A stretch of DNA of 64,000 nucleotides from VFMC01 sp050248155 (GTDB taxonomy: Bacteria; Actinomycetota; Acidimicrobiia; Acidimicrobiales; Ilumatobacteraceae). Positions 42,809-55,026 of the stretch are shown here, in pieces. The stretch spans positions 18,535 to 82,534 of the forward strand of contig JBFWSW010000016.1 of NCBI GenBank assembly GCA_050248155.1, written 5' to 3'. The notes below the pieces were generated by a model. It was not told where the DNA came from. It ran no database searches and was given only the letters and a program-made list of their open reading frames with translations. A program made the translations under genes and the position numbers. Positions within the stretch are counted from its first letter, which is position 1; each line of letters starts with the position of its first letter.

Positions 42809-43008
42809 CCCCCGCCGTTGGTCTCGTCGAGCTCGTCGGATCCACCGGTCGACGGCCCGGGTCGCTCCGGGTGGCCGGCGGCGTGCTCGGCCGCCTGCTT
42901 GCGAGCCGGCTCACGCTCGAGCGCGTCGTCCTCGGGTTCCGGGGGACGCACGTGTGCGGTCGCCGCGACGACTTGGTGGTTCAGCGCATCGGGGATGTTC
43001 TCGCTCAT
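42805..43008 (-). CDS. Small acidic disordered protein, unknown
   Basis: The 67-residue product begins MSENIPDALNHQVVAA and then becomes rich in Glu, Pro, Asp, Gly and Ala (PPEPEDDALEREPARKQAAEH split), with no hydrophobic core. ATG at 43008 is preferred over a longer frame from 43059, since a SigB-like promoter ends at 43019. Its stop overlaps the methyltransferase start. The function is unknown, but the composition resembles the other small stress proteins at 50690 and 51010. Confidence 0.6.
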   Translation of the reverse strand: MSENIPDALNHQVVAATAHVRPPEPEDDALEREPARKQAAEHAAGHPERPGPSTGGSDELDETNGGG

Positions 43009-43018
43009 GATCCGAGGC

Positions 43019-43043
43019 GTACCCTCACGTTTCGCGAGCAAAC
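43019..43043 (-). promoter_or_regulatory. SigB/SigF-type promoter for the small protein and methyltransferase
   Basis: On the minus strand GTTTGC (43043-43038), a 13-base spacer and GGGTAC (43024-43019) match the stress consensus. It interlocks with the opposite-facing promoter at 43029-43054. Confidence 0.55.
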
Positions 43044-43054
43044 CCCAGGGGTAC
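43029..43054 (+). promoter_or_regulatory. SigB/SigF-type promoter for the glgE operon
   Basis: GTTTCG at 43029-43034, a 14-base spacer and GGGTAC at 43049-43054 match the stress consensus. The GTG of glgE follows at 43101. Confidence 0.7.
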
Positions 43055-43100
43055 CGCACATCGTGCGTACGATCGTGGTGTCCCTCGGAGCTCTTGCGCG

Positions 43101-45079
43101 GTGCCGATGACCCCGATGCCCAAAACCCGCCCGTCCAACGTCACCGTCGAAGCCGTCTCCCCGGTCGTCGACGCGGGTCGATTCCCCGCCAAGGCCACGG
43201 TCGGTGAACCGGTGCTCGTGCAGGCCGACGTGTTCACGTCCGGCCACGACGTCGTCGATGCCGCGCTGCGCTGGCGGTTCGTCTCGTCACCTCGCGCTCG
43301 GCCGCAGTGGAGCGAGGTCCCGATGTCCACCGAGGGCAACGATCGCTTCACCGCGACGTTCGTGCCCGATCGCCTCGGGCAGTGGCAGTACGAGGTCGTC
43401 GGCTGGGTCGACCACGCCGAGTCGTGGCGGCAGGGCATCGTCAAGAAGATCGACGCGGGCGTCGACATCGCGGTCGACATCCTCGGCGGGATCCGCATCG
43501 TCGAGCACCTCGTCGAGCGCGCGTCGTCGGCCGGCGCCGTCGACGACGCGGCGTCGCTGCGCGACCTCGCGGCCGATCTCGCAGCCGGCGAGACCGGCTC
43601 GCTCGACGACGACACGTGGACCGAGATCTTCTGGCGCCACGTCGACCGCGAGCCGCTCGCGACCTTGCCGCGCGCACTCTCGATCGACGTCGATCCCGAG
43701 CTCGCCCGGTTCAGCGCGTGGTACGAGTTCTTTCCCCGTTCGGCCGTCGCGCCCGCCACAGGGCACCAGACGCTGAAGTCCGCCGTCGACCGTCTCGACC
43801 ACATCGCCGAGATGGGCTTCGACGTCGTGTACCTCCCGCCGATCCACCCGATCGGGCACACCAACCGCAAGGGCCGCAACAACTCGGTCGTCGCGGTGGA
43901 GGGCGACGTGGGGAGCCCGTGGGCGATCGGTTCGGCCGATGGCGGCCACACCGCTGTCGAACCCGCGCTCGGCACCATCGACGATCTGCGGAACCTGGTG
44001 CGCGAGTGCCAGGATCGAGGTCTGCAGCTCTCGCTCGACATCGCCTTCAACTGCACGCCCGACCACCCGTGGGTCACCGCGCATCCCGAGTGGTTCGGGC
44101 GCCGCGCCGACGGGTCGATCCAGTTCGCCGAGAACCCGCCGAAGCGCTACGAGGACATCTATCCCCTCGACTTCGAGTCGAGCGATTGGCAGGGGTTGTG
44201 GTCCGCGCTGGCCGACGTCTTCCGCTTCTGGATCGAGCAGGGCATCACAGTGTTCCGCGTCGACAACCCGCACACCAAGGCGTTGCCGTTCTGGGAGTGG
44301 GCACTGCGCACGCTGCGCAGCGAGCACCCCGAGACGATCTTCCTGGCCGAGGCCTTCACCAGGCCGCGGGTGATGGAGCGGCTCGCCAAGATCGGGTTCA
44401 ACCAGTCGTACACGTACTTCGCCTGGCGGCAGAGCGCGTGGGAGCTGCGCGAGTACTTCACCGATCTGTCGACCCGCACCGTCGACTACTTCCGCCCGAA
44501 CGCATGGCCGAACACGCCCGACATCCTCACCGAGCAACTGCAGGACGGTGGCCGCCCCGCGTTCGTCAACCGGGCGGTGCTGGCGGCCACCCTGTCTCCG
44601 AGCTGGGGCGTCTACGGTCCCGCGTTCGAGCTGCAGGAGGCGGTCGCGGTGCGACCCGGGTCGGAGGAGTACCTCGACTCCGAGAAGTACCAGTTGCGCG
44701 AGTGGGACCTCGACGCCGAGCAGAGCCTCGCGCCACTGCTCACCCGCCTGAACCAGATCCGCCGCGATCAACCCGCGCTGCAGCACCTGCGCACCACCTG
44801 GTTCCACCTCGTCGACAACCCCAACCTCCTCTGCTTCTCGCGCACCGACCCCAACGGCGTCGGCCACCCGGTGCTCGTCGTCGTCAACGCCGACCACGGG
44901 AACCGCCAGGCCGGGTTCGTCGACATCGACCTCGCCCGGCTCGACCTGCCCTATGGCGTCGAGTACGACGTCGTCGACCTCCTCGGTGGCGGCACCTACC
45001 GCTGGGTTGGCAACCGCAACTACGTCGACCTGTCGCCGTGGGGAGCGAACGCACACATCTTCTCGGTACGGCCCGCCGC

Positions 45080-45083
<4 letters not shown>
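43101..45083 (+). CDS. glgE: Alpha-1,4-glucan:maltose-1-phosphate maltosyltransferase
   Basis: The 660-residue GH13 enzyme extends glucan chains with maltose-1-phosphate. It has the N-terminal GlgE domain (DVFTSGHDVVDAALRWRF, FVPDRLGQWQYEVVGWVD) and a helical insertion. The barrel shows EFFPRSA, YLPPIHPIGHTNRKGRNNS, DIAFNCTPDHPW, the nucleophile in VFRVDNPHTKALPFW and the acid/base in FLAEAFTRPRVM. The GTG at 43101 or ATGs at 43107 and 43116 may be the start. It overlaps the treS-mak fusion by ATGA. With that fusion and glgB it forms the route from trehalose to branched glucan. Confidence 0.96.
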
Positions 45084-48309
<3,226 letters not shown>

Positions 48310-48313
<4 letters not shown>

Positions 48314-50241
48314 CCATCGACACGAACCAGCTGGGCGACCAGGATCTGTACCTCTACAACGAGGGAACCCACCGCCGCATCCACGACTTCCTCGGTGCCC
48401 ACCTGATCGGCGACGGGGTGCGCTTCGCCGTCTGGGCGCCCAACGCGCGCTCGGTGCGGCTGGTCACCTCCTTCGACGACTGGCAGCACGAGCACGAGCT
48501 CCACCCGGTCCACTCCTCGGGCATCTGGAGCACGTTCGTGACAGGTCCGGGGCTGGGGCACCACTACCGGTTCCGCATCCAGACCCAGGACGGCGCGTGG
48601 CTCGACAAGAGCGACCCGATCGCGGCCGCCACAGGAGAACCACCGTCGATCGACTCGCTCATCGTCGACCTCTCCTACCAGTGGCACGACCACGAGTGGA
48701 TGGCCGACCGCCATCGATGGGTGGCGATGGATGCGCCCGCCTCGATCTACGAGATGCACCTCGGGTCATGGGGTCGGGCTTCACCGGCCAACGGCCGGTT
48801 CCCCCGTTACGACGAGGTCGCCCACTCGCTCGCCGACCACGCGCTCGCCCACGGCTTCACCCACGTCGAACTGCTGCCGATCATGGAGCACCCCTTCTAC
48901 GGGTCGTGGGGATACCAGACGACGGGCTACTTCGCGCCGACGGCGCGCTACGGCAGCCCGACGCAGCTGATGCGCATGATCGACACCCTGCACGAGCGGG
49001 GCGTCGGCGTCATCCTCGACTGGGTGCCCTCGCACTTCCCCATGGATGCCCACGGGTTGGCGAGCTTCGACGGCACGCACCTCTACGAGCACGCCGACCC
49101 GCGGCAGGGCTTCCATCCCGACTGGTCATCGGCGATCTTCAACTACGGCCGCAACGAGGTGCGCTCGTTCCTCATCTCCAGCGCGATCTGCTGGCTCGAG
49201 CGCTACCACGTGGATGGCCTGCGGGTCGACGCCGTCGCCTCGATGCTCTACCTCGACTACTCACGACAGGCCGGCGAGTGGATCCCCAACCAGTACGGCG
49301 GGCGAGAGAACCTCGACGCGATCATGTTCCTGCGCCAGCTGAACGAGGCCGTGTACGGCGAGTTCCCCGACATCGCCACCTTCGCCGAGGAGTCGACGGC
49401 GTGGCCGATGGTCAGCCGGCCGACCTACGTGGGCGGGCTGGGCTTCGGGTACAAGTGGGACATGGGGTGGATGCACGACACGCTCCAGTACATGCACGAG
49501 GACCCGGTGCACCGGAAGTACCACCACGGCGAGATCACGTTCCGATCCGTGTACGCCTCGTCCGAGCACTTCGTCCTGCCGCTCAGCCACGACGAGGTGG
49601 TCCACGGCAAGGGCTCGCTGCTCGGCAAGATGCCCGGCGACGACTGGCAGAAGTTCGCCAACCTCCGCCTCTTGTACGCGATGCAATGGGCGCAGCCCGG
49701 CAAGAAGCTGCTCTTCATGGGCGGCGAGCTGGCGGCGTGGTCGGAGTGGGCGCACGAGGGCACGCTCGACTGGGGGCTCCACGATGCGCCGTTCCACAGC
49801 GGCGTGCGCCTTCTCGTGCACGACCTGAACGAGCAGTACGCGGACGAGCCGGCGCTCCATCGTGGCGACTGCGACGCGAACGGCATGCGATGGGTCGAGG
49901 GCGCTGACGCCGACCAGAGCGCGTACGCGTTCCTTCGGCTCGACCCGACCGGCGAGGGCCGGCCCGTGCTCGTCGTCATCAACGCGACACCCGTCCCGCG
50001 TCACAACTACCGCGTGGGGGTGCCGGTCGACGGCAACTGGACCGAGCTGCTGAACACCGACGCTCACGCCTACGGAGGCAGCGGGCTCGGCAACGGGGGC
50101 TGCGTCGCCACCGTTCCGGTCGACTCGCACGGCTTCACGCGTTCGCTGATGCTGACGCTGCCGCCGCTGAGCGCCGTCTTCCTCGCCCCGGAGCACGCCG
50201 TTCAGGAGCAGCCGGTTCAGGAGTGCCCAGATCAGGAATGA
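48310..50241 (+). CDS. glgB: 1,4-alpha-glucan branching enzyme
   Basis: The 643-residue GH13 enzyme introduces alpha-1,6 branches. It has a short N-terminus, a CBM48 domain (GVRFAVWAPNARSVRLV), then YEMHLGSW, ELLPIMEHPFYGSWGYQTTG, VILDWVPSHFP, the nucleophile in VDGLRVDAVASMLYLDYSR, the acid/base in TFAEESTAWP and LPLSHDEVVHGKGSL. It lacks the extra N-terminal domain of the longest actinobacterial GlgB forms. It is the last gene of glgE-treS/mak-glgB and completes the pathway. A repetitive tail (QEQPVQECPDQE) ends the protein, and its last 10 bases overlap the convergent RsbW-like gene. Confidence 0.96.
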
Positions 50242-50660
50242 TGGCCGCGCACCATCTCGAACCACACCTGCTTGCCCCGCTCGACCGGTGTGACGCCCCA
50301 CTCCGACGCGATCATGTCGACGATGCGCAGCCCACGCCCCGAGCTGGGGTCGAGCATCGCACCAGTGCGGTCCTGTAGTGGCAGCTCGGGACTGGTGTCG
50401 GCGACGCCGATCCGGATCCGGCGCGAGCCAGGCTGCCGGTGCATGGTCAAGCGGATCGCGCCAGGTGCGTACTGCTCGGCGTTGGTGACGAGCTCGCTGG
50501 TCGCCAACACGGCGTCGCTCAGGAACGGGCCACTGACCTGGTCGACCAGCGCGTCGTGGACCATGAACCGCGCCTGCCGCGCGGCGATCGCCGGTTGCAG
50601 CTCGACGTCGAAGACGGGAGCGAAACCGCTGTCGATCCTTCCGCCGACGGACTGGGCCAC
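50232..50660 (-). CDS. RsbW/SpoIIAB-like ATP-binding anti-sigma kinase
   Basis: This 142-residue protein has the small HATPase fold of serine kinases that act as anti-sigma factors. FLSDAVLATSELVTNAEQYAPG is the N-box, IRIGVADTSPELP the G1 region and SGRGLRIVDMIASEWGV the G2 region. Such proteins bind SigB/SigF-type sigma factors or phosphorylate anti-anti-sigma factors. No sigma factor or STAS protein lies in the window. Its position next to several SigB-type promoters fits a role in that system, but a Streptomyces-style orphan regulator is also possible. Confidence 0.87.
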   Translation of the reverse strand: MAQSVGGRIDSGFAPVFDVELQPAIAARQARFMVHDALVDQVSGPFLSDAVLATSELVTNAEQYAPGAIRLTMHRQPGSRRIRIGVADTSPELPLQDRTGAMLDPSSGRGLRIVDMIASEWGVTPVERGKQVWFEMVRGHHS

Positions 50661-50669
50661 GGCGCGGGA

Positions 50670-50695
50670 CTACCCCGCTCGGCGAAGAGTCAATC
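50670..50695 (-). promoter_or_regulatory. Possible SigB-like promoter for the RsbW-like gene
   Basis: On the minus strand GATTGA (50695-50690), a 14-base spacer and GGGTAG (50675-50670) give a good -10 and a weak -35. It overlaps the stop of the preceding small gene. If real it gives feedback on the stress system. Confidence 0.35.
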
Positions 50696-50932
50696 GCGCC
50701 GATCGATCGGCGCCTCGTCCTCCAGCTCCTCCTGGTCCGATTCGGCCTCCTGCGGGGATCGGCCCCGGTTGACGTTCTTGAACTCTCCGCCACCGACTTG
50801 GTTGCCGGGACCGACGTTCTCCTGCTCGATCACGACCTGACCGCCGTCCTCGGTGTCGAGCGGGATGCTGCGCACCGCTCGCTCGACACCGTGATCCCGG
50901 TCTGGGGCTTCCCGGTCTGGGGCATCGCTCAT
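50690..50932 (-). CDS. Small acidic hydrophilic protein, unknown
   Basis: This 80-residue protein is rich in Asp, Glu, Gly and Arg, with no hydrophobic segment. A central VVIEQENVGPGNQVGGGEFKN stretch (split at residue 52) is the only regular part. It has no recognised family. A textbook SigB-like promoter stands just upstream at 50942-50967, which supports it as a real gene with a stress role. It is followed by the RsbW-like gene on the same strand after 29 bases. Confidence 0.65.
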   Translation of the reverse strand: MSDAPDREAPDRDHGVERAVRSIPLDTEDGGQVVIEQENVGPGNQVGGGEFKNVNRGRSPQEAESDQEELEDEAPIDRRD

Positions 50933-50941
50933 GCCGCCCTG

Positions 50942-50967
50942 CTACCCCCCACCGCCGGCGCCGAAAC
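50942..50967 (-). promoter_or_regulatory. SigB/SigF-type promoter, left-facing small protein
   Basis: On the minus strand GTTTCG (50967-50962), a 14-base spacer and GGGTAG (50947-50942) match the stress consensus exactly. It leads to the ATG at 50932. Confidence 0.72.
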
Positions 50968-50974
50968 GCTGCAC

Positions 50975-51000
50975 GTGTCAGCCACGACGGTGTTGGGTAG
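50975..51000 (+). promoter_or_regulatory. SigB/SigF-type promoter, right-facing small protein and ClC gene
   Basis: GTGTCA at 50975-50980, a 14-base spacer and GGGTAG at 50995-51000 match the consensus with one change in the -35 box. The ATG of the next small gene is at 51010, within nine bases. Confidence 0.6.
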
Positions 51001-51009
51001 ACCTCCCGC

Positions 51010-51189
51010 ATGGGTCGAACGCGACCAGAGACGCAACACACCGAACAGACCGGGGACGACCCGCATCCGGAGCGCGATCCGGCGACCGGTGACGCAGCAT
51101 CACCCACCAAGCCGGGGTCGATGGACGAAGCTGATGTGGTGAACGGAGAAGGAGACCCGGGCGAGGGCTCGGACCGACAGCGCGGGTGA
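51010..51189 (+). CDS. Small acidic protein of 59 residues, unknown
   Basis: The ATG at 51010 opens a 59-residue frame starting MGRTRPETQHTEQTGDDPHP and ending GSDRQRG. It is hydrophilic, disordered and rich in Asp, Glu, Gly, Thr and Pro. It is supported by the SigB-like promoter ending at 51000 and by a GTGA overlap of its stop with the start of the ClC gene. No family is recognised. It may be a small stress protein or a leader that couples translation into the transporter gene. Confidence 0.55.
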   Translation: MGRTRPETQHTEQTGDDPHPERDPATGDAASPTKPGSMDEADVVNGEGDPGEGSDRQRG

Positions 51190-52490
51190 CCGCGCGACCA
51201 GGACGCTGGATACCTGCTCATCGGCGTGATGAGCTGCGGACGTTGGCGACGCGCTCGCAGCAGGTGGTGATGCTCGCCGCGCTGACGGGCACGGTCACCG
51301 GCGCTGCGGTGGCCGGGTTCGACCGCTTGGTGATCGACGCGTCGCTCGAGCACATCTGGGAAGGGCCGCTGTGGCTCGTCGGTGTCGCGCCGGGGATCGG
51401 TCTGCTCCTGTCGATGCTGATCCGCCGGTACGGCGGACCGTCGTGCTCGCCCTCGACGGCCGACGAGTACCTGCACTCGTTCCACGAGCGCGACCACGTG
51501 CTCCGGCCTCGCGCCTTCCTCGCCCGGATCGCCGCGTCCGTGGCGACGCTGGGCTCCGGAGCACCGATGGGTCTCGAGGGTCCGTCGATCTACACCGGCG
51601 CGTTCGTCGGCAGCTCGCTCCAGCGACGCTTGCCACGCGCGTTCCGCAGCGCGGATCGCAGGGTGCTGATGACAGCAGGCGCCGCCGCCGGCGTCGCGGC
51701 GATCTTCAAGGCGCCGGCGACCGGCGCCGTGTTCGCTCTCGAGGTCCCCTACCAGGACGATCTCGCCCGGCGCATGCTGCTGCCGGCGCTGGTCTCGTCG
51801 GCGTGCGGGTACCTCGCCTTCGTCGCGATCAACGGCACCGACCCGCTCTTCCCCATCGCCGGCGAGTTCGGCTTCCGCTTCCGCGACCTGGCGGGGGCTG
51901 CGGTCGTGGGCGGCATCGCCGGCTTCGGCGCCCGCGCCTTCGCGTTCGTCCTCCGCCGCGCGAAGGACCTCCAGGGCAAGTGGCCCGGTGCGCTCGGCGC
52001 CCTGACAGCGGGCGCCGTGCTCGCCGGCCTGTTCGCGCTCGGCCGGCTGATGACGGGCGAGTCGCTGCTGGTCGGGCCCGGCTACGACGTCGTGAGCTGG
52101 GTCTCCGAGCCCGACCGCTCGGTGTGGGTGCTGCTCGCCCTGCTCGCGATGCGCTGCCTGGCCACCGCCACCGTGGTCGCGGGCGGCGGTGCTGGCGGGC
52201 TGTTCGTGCCCCTGGTCGTGGCCGGCGCCGTGACGGGCGCGGCGATCGGCAACATCGTCGACCAGACCGAGCTGACGCTGTTCATCGTGATCGGTGTCGC
52301 CGCGTTCCTCGGTGCGGGCTACCGGGTGCCGCTCGCGGCCGTGATGTTCGTGGCCGAGACGACCGGCCGACCGTCGTTCGTCGTGCCCGGCCTGCTGGCC
52401 GCGGTGGCAGCCGAGCTCGTGATGGGCTACTCGTCGGTGACGACCTATCAGCGCGGCACCAGCACGACGGTCGACGTGCCGACGTCGTAG
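51186..52490 (+). CDS. ClC-family chloride channel or chloride/proton antiporter
   Basis: The 434-residue membrane protein has the ClC topology of about ten hydrophobic helices. GSGAPMGLEGPSIYTGAFVG carries the conserved Glu gate in GLEGP. GAAAGVAAIFKAPATGAVFALE and VAGGGAGGLFVPLVVAGA (the GxFxP-type motif) complete the anion pathway. The first selectivity loop, usually GSGIP, is changed to SCSPST, so ion selectivity is uncertain. GTG at 51186 overlaps the stop of a small stress-type gene. Cytoplasmic CBS domains are absent. A role in acid or osmotic stress is inference. Confidence 0.9.
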   Translation: MTARPGRWIPAHRRDELRTLATRSQQVVMLAALTGTVTGAAVAGFDRLVIDASLEHIWEGPLWLVGVAPGIGLLLSMLIRRYGGPSCSPSTADEYLHSFHERDHVLRPRAFLARIAASVATLGSGAPMGLEGPSIYTGAFVGSSLQRRLPRAFRSADRRVLMTAGAAAGVAAIFKAPATGAVFALEVPYQDDLARRMLLPALVSSACGYLAFVAINGTDPLFPIAGEFGFRFRDLAGAAVVGGIAGFGARAFAFVLRRAKDLQGKWPGALGALTAGAVLAGLFALGRLMTGESLLVGPGYDVVSWVSEPDRSVWVLLALLAMRCLATATVVAGGGAGGLFVPLVVAGAVTGAAIGNIVDQTELTLFIVIGVAAFLGAGYRVPLAAVMFVAETTGRPSFVVPGLLAAVAAELVMGYSSVTTYQRGTSTTVDVPTS

Positions 52491-52517
52491 CACGCTGCGA
52501 CAAATCGCCGCGGCCGC

Positions 52518-53120
52518 GTGAACCACGTCGGCGAGACTGACCGCGTGACCGCTCGCATCCCGCCGCTCGAACCGCCGTTCCCCGAGGAGGCCGCTGTCGA
52601 GCTGGCCAAGATGATGCCGCCGGGCGCCGACCCGATCGGGCTGTTCCGCACGTTCGCGGTCAACCTGCCGATGACCCGAGCGATGCAGGGCTGGGGCAGC
52701 TACGAGCTGGGTCGCCAGCTGTCGCTGTCGTTGCGCCAGCGCGAGATCCTGATCGACCGGACGTGCGCTCGTTGCGGCTGCGAGTACGAGTGGGGCGTCC
52801 ACGTCGCGTTCTTCGCGTCACGGGCCGGCTTCGACGGCGAACAGGTCGCCTCGCTCACGCACGGATCGTCGACCGACGACTGCTGGACCGACCCGGCCGA
52901 CCGGCTGCTGATCGCGCTCGCCGACTCGGTGCACGACGACAACGACGTCGACGACGCGCTGTGGACCGACCTGTCGCAGCACTTCTCCCCGGCTCAGCTC
53001 CTCGACGCGACGATGCTGTGCGGCTGGTACCACGCGATCAGCTACACCGCTCGGGCCGCCCGGGTCGCGCCGGAGCCAGGCGCGCCTCGGTTCGCCGATC
53101 ACCTCCCGGGCGGTCGCTGA
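52518..53120 (+). CDS. Carboxymuconolactone decarboxylase/AhpD-like protein
   Basis: The 200-residue helical protein has the CMD/AhpD core. LSLSLRQREILIDRTCARCGCEYEWGVHV (residues 67-95) carries a CxxC motif with a Glu and His after it, the arrangement of a peroxidase-type proton relay. The family includes AhpD-like peroxidases and lactone decarboxylases, and the CxxC favours a redox role. GTG at 52518 is used; GTG at 52545 would shorten it by nine residues. It overlaps the next gene by one base (TGATG). Confidence 0.82.
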   Translation: MNHVGETDRVTARIPPLEPPFPEEAAVELAKMMPPGADPIGLFRTFAVNLPMTRAMQGWGSYELGRQLSLSLRQREILIDRTCARCGCEYEWGVHVAFFASRAGFDGEQVASLTHGSSTDDCWTDPADRLLIALADSVHDDNDVDDALWTDLSQHFSPAQLLDATMLCGWYHAISYTARAARVAPEPGAPRFADHLPGGR

Positions 53121-53497
53121 TGTCCGATCCCACCCAGCTCGCCCCGCTCGCCGCGACCCCGTACGTCGCGGTGATCTTCTCGAGCCGTCGGACCGCAGTG
53201 GAGCAGGGTTACGACGAGACGGCCGAGGCGATGGAGCAGCTCGCGATGCATCAACCCGGCTACATCGGCATCGAGTCGGCCAGGTCGCCGGACGGCTTCG
53301 GCATCACGGTCTCGTACTGGGCGACCGATGGCGACGCGCGGGCGTGGAAGCAGGTCGTCGAGCATCTCGATGCCCAGCGACGCGGACAGACCACCTGGTA
53401 CGAGCAGTACGTCGCGCGGGTCGCGACGGTCGAGCGCCAGTACGGATGGGCACGCGACGCGCGACCTTCACACGACGGGACGGCACCGACCGAATAA
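53120..53497 (+). CDS. Antibiotic biosynthesis monooxygenase-like (ABM) domain protein
   Basis: This 125-residue protein has a ferredoxin-like ABM fold. YVAVIFSSRRTA is the first strand, GYDETAEAMEQLAMHQPGYIG the helix and turn, and GFGITVSYWATDGDARAWKQ the later strands. Some relatives are cofactor-free monooxygenases or haem-degrading enzymes, others are uncharacterised. Its ATG overlaps the stop of the AhpD-like gene, so the two likely work together. The substrate is unknown. Confidence 0.8.
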   Translation: MSDPTQLAPLAATPYVAVIFSSRRTAVEQGYDETAEAMEQLAMHQPGYIGIESARSPDGFGITVSYWATDGDARAWKQVVEHLDAQRRGQTTWYEQYVARVATVERQYGWARDARPSHDGTAPTE

Positions 53498-53584
53498 CGT
53501 GTCGCCGGTGGGTGTGCAGGGCGACGGAACGTGGTCGAACGATGCAGGGACGCACGCACCCGAATCGAGTGGAGGGCTCACCAC

Positions 53585-54964
53585 GTGACCGACTACCCGC
53601 CTCCCCCGCCTCCGCAGGGACCGTTCAACCCGCCGCCGCCTCCGGCCGGTCCGCCGCCGGGTGGGCCGCCGCAGTTCGGCGCACCGCCGCCTGCCGGTCC
53701 GCCGCCGATGCCGCCCCAGGGCTACGCCGGCTCGCCACCCCCCTCGCCGCCTCCGAAGAAGAAGCTCTCCCCCGGCGCGCTCGGCGCGATCATCGCCGCG
53801 GTCGTCGTGCTCGCCGGCGGCGGCATCTGGTTCGCGACCAAGGGCGGTGACGACGACGGCGGCGACGACACGGGTCCGACGACCGAGGCGAGCACGACCC
53901 CCGAGACCACGTCGGCACCCGAGACCACCGTCGTGCAGACGACGGTCCCGTTGACGCTGCCACCGACGATCGTGCCGTCGACGACCGAGACGCTGCCACC
54001 CGACACGACCGCACCGCCGGTCGACGGCGACGTCGTCGACCTCGGCCTCGGCGTCTCGATGCCGATCCCCGACGGCTGGGAGCTCACCGGCAACGACGAC
54101 GTGCCCACCCTCACCGACGGTGTCGCCCAACTCTCGCTGCAGGCGCTGGCTCGTGCGCCGGGCGAGGACCCGCAGAGCCTGATGCAGGAGTACATCGACA
54201 CCTTCGACAGCGACTTCGACGCCATCTCGTACGACCCGAGCGTGCGCTACGACCGCATCGACGGCGCCCTGCCGGTCGACCAGTACGGCGTGCACTACGA
54301 GATCTACGACGCCGAGTCCGACACGGGTGTCGGCATCATCGGCACCGCCTACGTGTACGTCCGTGCCGACGGTCTGAGCGTGATCTACGACATCTTCTCG
54401 CGCGAGTTCACCGACGGTCCGCCCACGGACGAGTTCAACGCGTTCGTCGACAGCATCATCGACGCGCCGCCTCTCGGCGACGCCGGCACGCTCACCGAGC
54501 GCGAGACGTTCCGGGTGACGTCCGTCCACGAATCGGTGACGGTGTTCGACCTCGCGGCCTACACGCTCGCTCCCGGGTTCACTGCCGGCACCCAGGACGA
54601 CGGCGACGTGGTGGCGTCCACTGGTGACGAGGACTTCGAGGTCCAGCGCTACGACAACCTGCCCGCCGACGCGGCGATGGCAGCCGCGCAGGCGCACAAC
54701 GCGCTCGTGTACCCGGGCGCGGTCGAGGCGGCTCCCGTCGAGGGCGAGTCGCCGTTCGAGGGCATCACCCGGGCCGATGTCACGTGGGCCACGCAGGCCG
54801 GGGCCGGCAACACGCTGACCGGCGTGTACAGCGTGTTCTACGACAACAACACGGGCAGCGCCTACGCCGTGTTCCGGGCGTGGCTCGGCCTCGAGCCGTC
54901 GTCGCACCAGCCCGAGGCGAACTTCATGATGCGGTCGTTCACGAACTCGTTCACGACGATCTGA
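53585..54964 (+). CDS. Proline-rich single-pass membrane protein, unknown
   Basis: The 459-residue protein starts at GTG. It opens with a cytoplasmic Pro/Gly tract of about 55 residues, then PKKKLSPG, one membrane helix at about 62-84 and a Thr/Pro-rich spacer. Two related extracytoplasmic domains follow: VVDLGLGVSMPIPDGWEL starts the first, and DLAAYTLAPGFTAG starts the second. Each ends in a segment with the pattern of a small lipid- or protein-binding fold. Similar Pro-tract proteins are common in actinobacteria, and their roles are mostly unknown. It precedes cydA by 62 bases. Confidence 0.78.
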   Translation: MTDYPPPPPPQGPFNPPPPPAGPPPGGPPQFGAPPPAGPPPMPPQGYAGSPPPSPPPKKKLSPGALGAIIAAVVVLAGGGIWFATKGGDDDGGDDTGPTTEASTTPETTSAPETTVVQTTVPLTLPPTIVPSTTETLPPDTTAPPVDGDVVDLGLGVSMPIPDGWELTGNDDVPTLTDGVAQLSLQALARAPGEDPQSLMQEYIDTFDSDFDAISYDPSVRYDRIDGALPVDQYGVHYEIYDAESDTGVGIIGTAYVYVRADGLSVIYDIFSREFTDGPPTDEFNAFVDSIIDAPPLGDAGTLTERETFRVTSVHESVTVFDLAAYTLAPGFTAGTQDDGDVVASTGDEDFEVQRYDNLPADAAMAAAQAHNALVYPGAVEAAPVEGESPFEGITRADVTWATQAGAGNTLTGVYSVFYDNNTGSAYAVFRAWLGLEPSSHQPEANFMMRSFTNSFTTI

Positions 54965-55026
54965 CCCGCCGTCCGCCGACGCGGAGGTTGTGACAAAGGG
55001 CCCTCGCTCGCGCGTTCGGGAACAGG

